Of a stretch of DNA of 64,000 nt, positions 8,268 through 16,839 are shown piece after piece. The stretch comes from Pseudomonas fluorescens. GTDB lineage: Bacteria > Pseudomonadota > Gammaproteobacteria > Pseudomonadales > Pseudomonadaceae. The notes under the pieces were generated by a model that saw only the letters and a program-made list of their open reading frames with translations, was not told the origin of the DNA and did no database searches. Location: the NCBI RefSeq assembly GCF_902498195.1, contig NZ_CABVIY010000001.1, positions 620,001-684,000 of the forward strand, written 5' to 3'. Made by a program: the position numbers and the translations under genes. Numbering within the stretch: position 1 is the first letter of the stretch; the number at the start of each line of letters is the position of its first letter.

Positions 8268-9382
8268 CGTTGGGTGTCCGTTGTCGAAGCCGGGAGTGAG
8301 AATGAAAAAATCGCGCCGCCATCGGGCTGACTGTCTGCCCAAATGCGCCCACCGTGCAACTCGATAATTGAGCGGCAGATGGACAAACCGATTCCCATGC
8401 CATCTTCTTTGGTCGTGAAAAACGCATCGAACAGCAGCGCAAGGTGTTGCGGGTCAATCCCTGGGCCGTTATCGCGAACCTCCACTACCGCAAGACTCTC
8501 CTTCCCGTGAATTCGTACGTGCAGCTCCCTGGGCAAGTCTTTGCGGCCCGTCATGGCCTGCAGGCTGTTCATGATCAGGTTGATCAACACCTGCTGGAGC
8601 TGGATCCGGTCACCCGACACCTTGGGTGAGCAGCCTTCGACCTTGCGCAACAATTGCACCTGCTGGCTCTGGATTTCCCGGTCCAGCAGGGCAAGTGAGT
8701 CTGCTACTACCGATTCTAGATCCAGATCTTCGTAGTGCGAATCGCTTTTGCGGGTCAGGTTGCGAATTCGCCGGATCACCTCGCTCGCCCGATGGGCATT
8801 GCTGGCGGCTCTTTTGATAGCGACACGGGCTTCGTCCAGGTCGGGAATCGGGCGATCGAGCCAGCGGCTGGCCGATTCGGCGCTGGAGGCGATGGCGGCC
8901 AGCGGCTGATTCACCTCGTGGGCGATGGACGCCGCCATTTCGCCCATCGTGGTATTGCGGCTGATGTGGGCCAGTTCAAGTTGCGCGCGATGCAGCTGCG
9001 CTTCGACGTCATGGGTATGGGCTAGCAAACTCAGTTGTTCCTGTAATTCATCACTGGTGCGCCGGTTCTTGACAGCCAGCCAGGTGGCGATGCCGATGGC
9101 CGTCAGGCTGATCAGGCAACGCGCCAGCGCGGTGCCGAAGGGGTGTTCGAGGTGGGACACGAAGAAACCGGCCAGCGTCAGCGCGCCACAGATGAGCGCA
9201 ACCCGACGCAACCCGCGCAGGGTGCACGAACCCATGGCGATCATGATCACCAGGACGTACAGGACAGCCACCGCGATATCCAGCTCGGTCAGGGTATCGA
9301 CGATGAATATCGCGAGGGTGGTGGCCCACAGTCCCAGGCATGCCGCGCTGGAACGCAGGGCGCCGGACCTGATGTCAATCAT
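8258..9382 (-). CDS. membrane sensor histidine kinase (orphan)
   Basis: 374 aa kinase. Hydrophobic helices occupy about residues 12-105 with no extracytoplasmic sensor loop of note, then a coiled region. The phosphoacceptor motif is SIAHEVNQPLAA (H155), the ATP-binding N box NLIMNSLQAM (N272), G1 DNGPGID (304-310) and G2 GMGIGLS (328-334). This HEVNQPL type belongs with FixL/DctB-like kinases. No response regulator gene is adjacent, so its partner is encoded elsewhere. It overlaps the HIT gene by 10 bases. Confidence 0.93.
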   Translation of the reverse strand: MIDIRSGALRSSAACLGLWATTLAIFIVDTLTELDIAVAVLYVLVIMIAMGSCTLRGLRRVALICGALTLAGFFVSHLEHPFGTALARCLISLTAIGIATWLAVKNRRTSDELQEQLSLLAHTHDVEAQLHRAQLELAHISRNTTMGEMAASIAHEVNQPLAAIASSAESASRWLDRPIPDLDEARVAIKRAASNAHRASEVIRRIRNLTRKSDSHYEDLDLESVVADSLALLDREIQSQQVQLLRKVEGCSPKVSGDRIQLQQVLINLIMNSLQAMTGRKDLPRELHVRIHGKESLAVVEVRDNGPGIDPQHLALLFDAFFTTKEDGMGIGLSICRSIIELHGGRIWADSQPDGGAIFSFSLPASTTDTQRWT

Positions 9383-9422
9383 GATCCGGCCCCTGCGGTG
9401 CGCTCGCGTCGTGGCTCCAAGG

Positions 9423-10400
9423 TCAAGCCTTGATGAACGCCAGAAGGTCCTTATTGATGACCTCCGTGTGCGTGGTGCACATGCCGTGGGGCAGGCCGGG
9501 GTAGGTTTTCAGCGTGCCGTGCCTGAGCAGTTTGATCGACAGTTGCGCGGAATCGGCGATCGGTACGATCTGGTCGTCTTCACCGTGCAGCACCAGGGTC
9601 GGCACGTCGATGTTCTTCAGGTCATTGGTGAAGTCGGTTTCCGAGAAGGCCTTGATGCAGTCGTACTGCGCCTTGATCCCGCCGTTCATGCCCTGGCGCC
9701 ACCAGTTATCGATGACCGCTTCGGAGACTTTCGCGCCTGGGCGGTTGAAGCCATAGAACGGCCCTGACGGGAAATCACGGTAGAACTGGGTACGGTTGTC
9801 GGCCACGGCCTTGCGCAAACCATCGAATACTTCCAGGGGCAGGCCGCCCGGGTTGTTCGCGGTGCGCAGCATGATCGGCGGCACGGCACCGATCAGCACT
9901 GCCTTGGCCACCCGGCCACGACCATGACGCGCGACATAGCGCGCCACTTCACCGCCACCGGTGGAGTGGCCGATGTGCACGGCGTTCCTGATGTCGAGGT
10001 ACGCCATCAGCTCTGCGACGTCGGCGGCGTAGGTGTCCATTTCGTTGCCCACGGCGGTCTGCGTCGAGCGGCCATGACCACGGCGATCGTGGGCGATGAC
10101 CCGGAAGCCCTGGCTGAGGAAAAACAGCATTTGCGCATCCCAGTCGTCGCTGGAAAGGGGCCAGCCGTGATGGAATACCAGGGGCTGTCCCGTGCCCCAG
10201 TCCTTGTAGAAAATTCGCGTGCCGTCCTTGACCGTGATCATGCCCGAGCCTTTGCCTTTGCCGGCGGGTTTGCGGTCCGCGCCGGACGCGGAGGGTGCCT
10301 GCTGCGCTGCCAGCGCAGGGACCGCCACGACCAGGGCGGCGGCCATGGCACCGGTTGTGATCAGGCCGCGACGGGAGGTTCCGCTTGTCTCATCGTTCAT
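9423..10400 (-). CDS. Tat-exported alpha/beta hydrolase (perhydrolase/non-haem chloroperoxidase-like)
   Basis: 325 aa alpha/beta hydrolase. A twin-arginine signal (TSRRGLI near residues 8-14, then a hydrophobic stretch ending ALAA) predicts periplasmic export of a folded enzyme. The catalytic triad is S146 in GHSTGGG, an Asp in GEDDQIVP and H305 in [20 protein letters not shown] and DRRGHGRS are typical of the cofactor-free chloroperoxidase/perhydrolase group. A close paralogue without signal lies at 51161-51991. The start may be the ATG one codon earlier (10403). Confidence 0.9.
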   Translation of the reverse strand: MNDETSGTSRRGLITTGAMAAALVVAVPALAAQQAPSASGADRKPAGKGKGSGMITVKDGTRIFYKDWGTGQPLVFHHGWPLSSDDWDAQMLFFLSQGFRVIAHDRRGHGRSTQTAVGNEMDTYAADVAELMAYLDIRNAVHIGHSTGGGEVARYVARHGRGRVAKAVLIGAVPPIMLRTANNPGGLPLEVFDGLRKAVADNRTQFYRDFPSGPFYGFNRPGAKVSEAVIDNWWRQGMNGGIKAQYDCIKAFSETDFTNDLKNIDVPTLVLHGEDDQIVPIADSAQLSIKLLRHGTLKTYPGLPHGMCTTHTEVINKDLLAFIKA

Positions 10401-10645
10401 CATCAACACCCACTTGAGTTTTGGAAGTGGTGAGAAATTTATGGGCAAAGACGTGCACTGACCACCAGACATGGGTGTCTGTGATTAATGCTTTGGTATG
10501 AAGGCCGGGGCGGGTTTTTCTGTACAAAATGAGCATTTGGCGCAAGCGACACATGCTCGTCACGACGATGGTTTATTTACGGAGCCAACGCCAGTAGATT
10601 AGGCAGCGGTTTGTCGACCAGCCGGCCTCACAACAAGGAAGATTC

Positions 10646-11506
10646 ATGAACGTCAACTCATCCTCGTCTTCATCCAGCGCACTGATCGCTGCCTATACCT
10701 CTGCCGCCAATACCCGGGGGACGGATGCCCGGGGCAACGTCGCCAGCAGCGATCAGGCGACAGGCAAAACGCAGAATGATGACTCGGTGAATTTTTCCAG
10801 CACGGCCACCGATTACAGCGATTCCATTGCCAGCAACGCGCCGTACTTTCCGGTGCGCGCGGGGATGAACGCCGACGCGCTGATCCTGGGCGTCGCCAAG
10901 CCTGGCGCGATTTCCAGCTCGAAGGACAAAACCTTCGCCGATGTGGCCCTCGATGCCCGCAAGCGCATGGACGAGAAATACGCGTTGATGAAGGACAGCG
11001 GCAAGCCGTACGACAACAGCGTGCAGGATCGCAATGCGCTGATGGGCGACCTGGACCGGCGTTCGCTGTACGCCATTTCCACCAACGAAGGCGGCAAGTT
11101 CAGCAAGGAAGAGCAGACCGCGGCGCAAGACCTGATGCGCCAGCAAGCGCAACTCGCCACGGGCTACTACGTCGGGCCGGAAGATCAGAAGAAGAACTGG
11201 AAAGACCCGTTCGCCAACGACCCGGTCGGCCGTGCCAAGGCGGCGCTGAACTTCCTGGACAACATGAGCCCCGAAGAAAAATCCACGCCGCAATGGTTGA
11301 CCCAGCGCTCGACCATCCAGACCGCACTGAGCCAGGCCACCGCGGCCGACCCGGTGGAACTGGCGAAGAAAAAACAGCTGTACTTCCCGATCCTCGCCGA
11401 GATCCTGCAGAACGGCACCAGCTGGTTCGACAAGAAAGAGGCGGACGAGGACAAGTCCAGCGAATTGCTGAACCGGCTGCAGGCGGCTGTTCAGTCGACC
11501 AAGTGA
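10646..11506 (+). CDS. hypothetical protein with low-complexity Ser-rich N-terminus
   Basis: 286 aa protein I do not recognise. AAGGAAGATTC precedes the ATG, a good ribosome-binding site. The N-terminus is a Ser/Thr/Ala-rich stretch (residues 1-60, SSSSSSSALIAAY...) without a hydrophobic signal peptide, followed by a helical, charged, cysteine-free region. STNEGGKFSKEEQ resembles a single EF-hand-like loop plus helix, but this is weak. The composition recalls secreted or type III/flagellar-export substrates with disordered N-termini; that is speculation. It stands alone between a divergent hydrolase gene and a REPIN. Confidence 0.7.
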   Translation: MNVNSSSSSSSALIAAYTSAANTRGTDARGNVASSDQATGKTQNDDSVNFSSTATDYSDSIASNAPYFPVRAGMNADALILGVAKPGAISSSKDKTFADVALDARKRMDEKYALMKDSGKPYDNSVQDRNALMGDLDRRSLYAISTNEGGKFSKEEQTAAQDLMRQQAQLATGYYVGPEDQKKNWKDPFANDPVGRAKAALNFLDNMSPEEKSTPQWLTQRSTIQTALSQATAADPVELAKKKQLYFPILAEILQNGTSWFDKKEADEDKSSELLNRLQAAVQSTK

Positions 11507-11547
11507 GGCGGCCTTAAAGCCGGCCTGCTTTCCCGGATGCACGCGTT

Positions 11548-11653
11548 CCCCTGTAGGAGCGAGCATGCTCGCGATGAACGCCCAGACACCGCGTTCATCC
11601 AGACAGCCCGCGCTATCGTTGACCTCCATCGCGAGCGTGCTCGCTCCTACAGG
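11548..11653. repeat. REPIN
   Basis: Facing REP arms CCCCTGTAGGAGCGAGC...GCTCGCTCCTACAGG with the same internal spacer type as the copy at 4306. It lies between two convergent genes. Confidence 0.88.
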
Positions 11654-11662
11654 TCATTCAGG

Positions 11663-12694
11663 TCATTTCCGCGCATCCAGCACCACCCGATAACGCGCCT
11701 TGCCGCTGCGCAAATGATCGATGGCCTCGTTGATCCGGCTCATCGGAAACTGTTCGACTTGCGGCAAAATCTGATGGCGCGCGCAAAACTCCAGCATTTT
11801 TGCCGTGGTGGCGGGCGAGCCCACGGGGGAGGCAGACAGGGTTTTTTGTTGGGGGAGCAAGTCGAACACGTGCACCGGAATCGCGCCGGGCACCACGCCC
11901 ACGAAATGCAGGCGGCCCTTGCCGCGCAGGGTGGCGAGCATCGCGGCCCAGTCGAGGTTGGCGTTGGCGGTGACCAGCACAAAATCCAGGGTGCCGGCGA
12001 TGGCCTTCAGCGCGTTGCTGTCGGTCGAGGCAACGACATGGTGCGCGCCCAGGCGCCTGGCTTCCTCCTGCTTGCTCAATGACGAGGTGAACGCCGTGAC
12101 CTCGCAGCCCCAGGCGTTGAGGAAGCGCAACGCCAGGTGACCGAGGCCACCGACGCCCACGACGCCGACCCGGTCAGTGGGCTTGACGTTGAATTGCACC
12201 AGCGGGTTGAACACCGTGGAACCGGCGCAGAACAAGGGGCCGGCCAGGGCCGGGTCGATCTCCTTGGGAATCGGCAGGGCCCAGGCCCAGTGCGAACGCA
12301 GCCGATCGGCGAAACCACCGTGGCTGCCGATGATGGTCGGCCTGGCGGTGCCGCAGAGCTGGTGCGAACCTTCGATGCACGAGGCGCAATGCATGCAGCT
12401 GCCCTTGAACCAGCCAATGCCCACCCGTTGACCGACCTCCAGGCCGCGCACCTGCGAGCCCACCCGCACGATACTGCCCACCACTTCGTGGCCGGGGATA
12501 AAGGGGTATTGGCTGATGCCCCAATCGTTGTCGATCAACGACTGGTCGGAGTGGCAAACGCCGCAATACTCCACGGCGACTTCAACCTCTTCTTCACCCA
12601 GGGGCCCGGGATCGTAGCTGTAGCGCTCCAGCGGGGCGCCCGCCGCGGTGGCGGCCCAGCCGGTGAAAGTGGTGAGTTCGCTGCTGTCGCTCAT
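11663..12694 (-). CDS. zinc-dependent NAD(P) alcohol dehydrogenase (YahK/CAD-like)
   Basis: 343 aa medium-chain dehydrogenase. Catalytic zinc ligands are C44 in CGVCHSD and H69/E70 in GHEVVG; the structural zinc site is C100, C103, C106 and C114. The Rossmann motif GVGGLGHLALRF follows. The arrangement is that of the broad-substrate aldehyde reductases YahK/AdhC of the cinnamyl alcohol dehydrogenase group, which reduce many aldehydes with NADPH. The coenzyme and substrate are not determinable here. Monocistronic, with REPINs on both sides. Confidence 0.92.
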   Translation of the reverse strand: MSDSSELTTFTGWAATAAGAPLERYSYDPGPLGEEEVEVAVEYCGVCHSDQSLIDNDWGISQYPFIPGHEVVGSIVRVGSQVRGLEVGQRVGIGWFKGSCMHCASCIEGSHQLCGTARPTIIGSHGGFADRLRSHWAWALPIPKEIDPALAGPLFCAGSTVFNPLVQFNVKPTDRVGVVGVGGLGHLALRFLNAWGCEVTAFTSSLSKQEEARRLGAHHVVASTDSNALKAIAGTLDFVLVTANANLDWAAMLATLRGKGRLHFVGVVPGAIPVHVFDLLPQQKTLSASPVGSPATTAKMLEFCARHQILPQVEQFPMSRINEAIDHLRSGKARYRVVLDARK

Positions 12695-12873
12695 GGGAGA
12701 CCTCCAGATCAGGAGACACGGGATTGGCCGCTCATGTGCAGCTCATGTGCAGCGGCGGCGGAGCCAGAGAAGTGTAGCGGGTCTCTTTTGTGGCGCCATT
12801 GCCGTTCGTGTCAAACCCCGGAGGTCGTTCACTTTAGCCTGGCGAGGCGGCCTGATTCACGGGCATGCGCGTT

Positions 12874-12983
12874 CCCCTGTAGGAGCGAGCCCTGCTCGCG
12901 AAAAACGCTCAGACACCGCGATCATTCAGACAGGGCGCGTTATCGTTGACGTCCATCGCGAGCAGGGCTCGCTCCTACAGGGG
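12874..12983. repeat. REPIN
   Basis: Facing arms CCCCTGTAGGAGCGAGC...GCTCGCTCCTACAGGGG inside the 353-base gap 12695-13047. Apart from this element I see nothing gene-like in the gap; an upstream promoter for the alcohol dehydrogenase would lie around 12695-12870. Confidence 0.88.
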
Positions 12984-13047
12984 AACGTCTACACCAGCCA
13001 ACGTCAGGTCGGCTTTGAGGCCGTCTCGCTTTGACCCATCGCGGCTC

Positions 13048-14454
13048 TCACCCCCGCACCGCCCGAGAACGCCAGACCATCATCTTCTCGACCTGCATGT
13101 CCTTCATGGTGTGGGGAATCCCGCCCACGCCATGCCCGGACAGGCGTGCCCCGGCGAACGGCATCCAGTCGACGCGGAAGGTGCTGCTTTCATTGACCAT
13201 CACCGCCGTGGCGTCCAGGTCCTGGTAGCACTGCATGGCGGTGTCCAGGTCCTGGGTGAATACCGCGGCCTGGAAGGCGTAGGGCAGGGCGTTGGCCAGC
13301 TGGATCGCGTCGGCCAGATCGTCGTAGGCGTACACCGCCACCACCGGGCCGAACACTTCTTTTTGCATCACGTTCGAATCGATGGACGGATTGAGCAGCA
13401 CGGTGGGCGCGTAGCAGTTGTTGTCCAGTACCCGGCCACCGGAAACCAGGCGCGCGCCCCCGGCGACGGCTTCATCGACCCATTGGCCCACGCGTTTGAC
13501 TTCACGCTCGGCGATCAGCGGGCCGACGTCGGTGCGCGGGTCGGTCGGGTCACCGACCACCATGGCAACGCCCAGCTGGCCCAGGCGCTCGGCGACCTGT
13601 TCGGCGATGCTGCGGTGGCAGAAAATCCGTTGCACGCTGACGCAAACCTGCCCGGCGTGGAAGAACCCGCCACGGGCGATGCGCGGCAGGGCGTCATCGA
13701 GGTCGGCATCGGCGGCCAGCATCACCGGTGCCGCACCGCCGTGCTCCAGCGCACAGCGGGTGCCCGGGGCGAGGGTCGAGCGCAGCATCCAGCCCACTGC
13801 GGCCGAACCGATGAAACTGAAGAAACCCACCCGGGCATCGGACACCAGTTTGCCGGTGATGGCGTTGTCGGACGGCAGCACCATTTGTGCCCAACCCTGG
13901 GGCAGGCCGGCCTCGACCAGGATATCGATCAGCGTCCGGCAGCTGAGGGGGGTGTTGGCGGCCGGTTTGACGATCACCGGCGCGCCGACGGCGATGGCCG
14001 GAATCACCTGATGCACGATCAGGTTGAACGGGTGGTTGAACGCCGAGACGGCCGCCACCACGCCGATCGGTTCAAGCTGGGTGAACGCCACACGGTTGGC
14101 CGAGGCCGCGTTGACGCCCATGGGAATCACGTGACCGCCCTCGGTGCGCAACACTTCAATGCTGTTGAGGATGCCGTCGATGCCGCGCTCGACTTCGGCG
14201 AGCGAATCCTTGAACGGCTTGCCGCCTTCGCTGGCCGCTTGCGTCGCGATCTCGACCTTGCGCTCGGCAATCAACCCGGCGGCACGATGGAGGATTTCAA
14301 TGCGCCGAGGCATGGACAGCCACTGGCCGCGGTCGCGGAACAGGCCATGGGCGACACTCAAGGCCTGCTCGACTTCGGCTTCGCTGGAAACGGCCACATG
14401 ACCGATGACCGCACCGGTGTAGGGCGCGTGCACAGCCAGGGTTTGTTCAGACAT
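13048..14454 (-). CDS. aldehyde dehydrogenase family protein
   Basis: 468 aa aldehyde dehydrogenase. N140 (AFNHP), K163 (VIVKPA), E237 (LEHGG) and nucleophile C271 (GQVCVS) are all in place. The AFNHPFN and VKPAANTPLS variants recall the lactaldehyde/phosphonoacetaldehyde/glyceraldehyde-3-phosphate branch rather than betaine-aldehyde dehydrogenases. The ATG at 14454 follows AGGTAACTCCC; upstream extension of the frame is not supported. It is flanked by repeats on both sides and has no operon partner, so the substrate is unknown. Confidence 0.92.
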   Translation of the reverse strand: MSEQTLAVHAPYTGAVIGHVAVSSEAEVEQALSVAHGLFRDRGQWLSMPRRIEILHRAAGLIAERKVEIATQAASEGGKPFKDSLAEVERGIDGILNSIEVLRTEGGHVIPMGVNAASANRVAFTQLEPIGVVAAVSAFNHPFNLIVHQVIPAIAVGAPVIVKPAANTPLSCRTLIDILVEAGLPQGWAQMVLPSDNAITGKLVSDARVGFFSFIGSAAVGWMLRSTLAPGTRCALEHGGAAPVMLAADADLDDALPRIARGGFFHAGQVCVSVQRIFCHRSIAEQVAERLGQLGVAMVVGDPTDPRTDVGPLIAEREVKRVGQWVDEAVAGGARLVSGGRVLDNNCYAPTVLLNPSIDSNVMQKEVFGPVVAVYAYDDLADAIQLANALPYAFQAAVFTQDLDTAMQCYQDLDATAVMVNESSTFRVDWMPFAGARLSGHGVGGIPHTMKDMQVEKMMVWRSRAVRG

Positions 14455-14516
14455 GGGAGTTACCTCGAATCGTACATTGACGGGTTGCCGTTTTAGCGAG
14501 CCCTGGCAGATCAAAA

Positions 14517-14591
14517 GATCGCAGCCTGCGGCAGCTCCTACAGAATCGGGTTTGCACCCGGACATTGTAGGAGCTGCCGCAGGCTGCGATC
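14517..14591. repeat. REP-type inverted repeat, second family
   Basis: Perfect 26-bp arms (GATCGCAGCCTGCGGCAGCT... and its complement) at 14517-14542 and 14566-14591 around a 23-base spacer. It is a different REP family from the GTAGGAGCGAGC copies and fills much of the 275-base gap upstream of the aldehyde dehydrogenase. Confidence 0.9.
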
Positions 14592-14729
14592 TGTCGATCC
14601 GCCCAAGGGCTGCCGGACATCGCGCCAAGGTAGTCTTGAGCGAACATTTCGAAAACTGAATAATTCAGAAGCGTTTATTCAGTTTTCGAGAAAAACCACG
14701 GATCGCCCAGGTCGGCTGCCGAAGCGCTA

Positions 14730-15794
14730 TCAGAGGTGGTCGGCGTCGATGATGGCCTTGGCAAAGGCCTGCGGATCTTCCTGCGGCAGGTTGTGGCCGA
14801 TGCCACCGCTGATCAGTCGATACTCATACTTGCCGGTGAAGCGCTGGCGGTAATCCTCGGCTTTGGGGTGCGGTGCGCCGTTGGCGTCGCCTTCCATGGT
14901 GATGGTCGGCACGCTGATGGACGGCGCCTTGGCGAGTTTCTGCTCAAGGACGTCATATTTCGTTTCACCCTGGACCAGGCCCAGGCGCCAGCGGTAGTTG
15001 AAGACCGTGATGTCGACATGGTCGGGGTTGTCCAGGGCGGCGGCGCTGCGATTGAAGGTGGCGTCATCGAACGCCCATTGCGGCGAAGCCAGCTGCCAGA
15101 TCAACTTGGCGAAGTCGTGGGTGTTTTTTTCGTAGCCGGCGCGACCACGGTCGGTCGCGAAGTAGAACTGGTACCACCACTGCAATTCGGCCTTGGGCGG
15201 CAACGGATTCTTGCCGGCCGCCTGATTGCCGATCAGGTAGCCGCTGACCGAGACCAGCGCCTTCACCCGCTCAGGCCAGAGCGCCGAGACGATATCGGCC
15301 GAGCGCGCGCCCCAGTCGTAGCCACCGAGCACGGCCTGCTTGATCTTCAGCGCGTCCATGAAGTCGATGACATCGCTGGCCAGTGCGGCGGGCTGGCCGT
15401 TGCGCACGGTCTTGTCCGACAGGAAACGGGTATCGCCATAGCCCCGTGCGTAGGGCATCAGCACCCGGTAACCCTTCTGCGCAAGCAACGGGGCGACCTG
15501 GTCATAGCTGTGAATGTCGTAGGGCCAGCCGTGCAGCAGAATGACCACCGGGCCATCGGCCGGGCCGGTTTCGGCGTAGGCCACGTTCAGCAGCCCGGCG
15601 TTGACGTGCTTGAGCGGGCCGAACGGCGCGTCCGCGGTGGCCGGCGCGGTGACGGCCGCAGGCGTGGCGGCGCTGGCGTGAGCGTTGGTGGCGGCGAGTG
15701 CGCCTAGCTGCATCAAAGCGAACGCGAGGACAGAAGGGCCCACCAGGTGGCGGCGTGTTTTGCCGGAATGACCTTTCGACGACTGCACTTGCAT
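14730..15794 (-). CDS. exported alpha/beta hydrolase, epoxide-hydrolase-like
   Basis: 354 aa protein. N-terminal GKTRRHLVG followed by a hydrophobic segment ending AHA-SA (about residue 40) looks like a Tat signal. The oxyanion motif HGWP (88-91) and nucleophile elbow GGYDWGAR, with Asp (D160) rather than Ser, point to epoxide hydrolase/haloalkane-dehalogenase chemistry; the base histidine is in GGIGHNLPQEDP near the C-terminus. The ATG at 15794 was chosen because the signal starts there. No operon partner; a composite repeat island lies upstream. Substrate unknown. Confidence 0.88.
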   Translation of the reverse strand: MQVQSSKGHSGKTRRHLVGPSVLAFALMQLGALAATNAHASAATPAAVTAPATADAPFGPLKHVNAGLLNVAYAETGPADGPVVILLHGWPYDIHSYDQVAPLLAQKGYRVLMPYARGYGDTRFLSDKTVRNGQPAALASDVIDFMDALKIKQAVLGGYDWGARSADIVSALWPERVKALVSVSGYLIGNQAAGKNPLPPKAELQWWYQFYFATDRGRAGYEKNTHDFAKLIWQLASPQWAFDDATFNRSAAALDNPDHVDITVFNYRWRLGLVQGETKYDVLEQKLAKAPSISVPTITMEGDANGAPHPKAEDYRQRFTGKYEYRLISGGIGHNLPQEDPQAFAKAIIDADHL

Positions 15795-16015
15795 GTGGGG
15801 TTCTCCTGTCAAACGTGGGGGGCGTGGAAAGAGGTACCGACAGGTATAGCCTGTCGTTCGCGTTGAAGGCCGGGTATCGAGTGTCTTCAACCTTGGCGCA
15901 CAGTTAAGCGTGGGGAGGTGTCTGGGCTGTTTCAGAAAAGCGGGCGGGTGAAAGCTTATGTATCGGGGTGGGGGGGTAGATACATTTCGATACATGGCGG
16001 GGCGGTGTGGGGTGG

Positions 16016-16767
16016 GGTACATATCCGTTGCTGCGGTCACGGCGGCTGGTGGTTTCGCCCTTACGGCGAGTTACTTGGAACAGCGCCAAGTAACCAAGCG
16101 CTTTTGCCCCTGTCGTTCGGTGCCTCGCTAAGGCTCGGCATGCCCTCGTTCCGGTCCTGCTCCGTGGGCCCGCCGCCATCGGCCATCCATGGCCGGGGGC
16201 GGCTAAACCGGCATCCATGCCGGTTTACCCACTACGCAGAACCTCCACTCGGCCTTACGAGGGGGCGTGCACCGCAAAATCCAAAGCGAGGCGGCCTGAT
16301 AGCCGACCTGATTGCAGGTGGGGCCGCGTTCCCCTGTAGGAGCGAGCCTGCTCGCGAAAAACGCCCAGACACCGCGCTCATTCAGACAGCCAGCGTTATC
16401 GTTGACGTCCTTCGCGAGCAGGCTCGCTCCCACAGGGGAACGCGTACATCCGTGAAATCAGGTCGGCTTTAAGGCCGCCTCGCTTTGGCTTTTGATTTTG
16501 ATCTGGGCGCCCCGTTAAACCACGCTGGCCGAACGCAGGCATTGCGCAGTGGGGAAACCGGCATGGATGCCGGTTTAGCCGCGCTGGGCCAGGGACGGCC
16601 CATCGCGGCGACCCACGGAGCAATGCCTTCGTTCGGGCATGCCGAGCCAGAGCGAGGCACCGAGTGGTGGGGCAAGAGCCCTTTGGTTACTTTGGGGCTT
16701 TTTCCAAAGTGACCCGCTGTAAGAGCGGAACCATAAGCCGCCGTTACCGCAGCAATGGATATGTACC
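16016..16767. repeat. composite inverted-repeat island, copy A
   Basis: The 1045-base gap 15795-16839 holds no credible gene. Its ends form an inverted repeat: GGTACATATCCGTTGCTGCGG at 16016-16036 and its near-exact complement at 16747-16767. Inside, a left arm (to about 16330) and a right arm (from about 16439) share inverted blocks such as AAACCGGCATCCATGCCGGT and a gene-start-like CAAGTAACC/GGTTACTTGG pair, separated by a REPIN. A second copy lies at 22671-23443; the right arms (16490-16760 and 23165-23440) are nearly identical. Confidence 0.85.
16331..16438. repeat. REPIN inside composite island A
   Basis: Arms CCCCTGTAGGAGCGAGCC and GGCTCGCTCCCACAGGGG flank the standard spacer (AAAAACGCCCAGACACCGCG...). 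It sits at the centre of the 752-base composite island, between the two facing arms. Confidence 0.88.
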
Positions 16768-16839
16768 CCCCGGCCGGCATCGGCCCCATTTCCTGTGGGA
16801 TCGGGCACCCGCCAAAACCAGGTCCGCTTCCAGGCTGCC

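Noticed and set aside
12946..14496. Long open frame on the + strand opposite the aldehyde dehydrogenase (516 codons)
   Set aside because: It is the antisense of a strongly supported aldehyde dehydrogenase, with low-complexity His/Arg-rich translation; a high-GC shadow.
16016..16767. Several short ORFs in composite islands A and B (MPSFGHAEPERG..., CAMPAFGQRGL...)
   Set aside because: The same peptides come from both copies of a repeat, on both strands, with no ribosome-binding sites; this is a well-known source of spurious gene calls in Pseudomonas.
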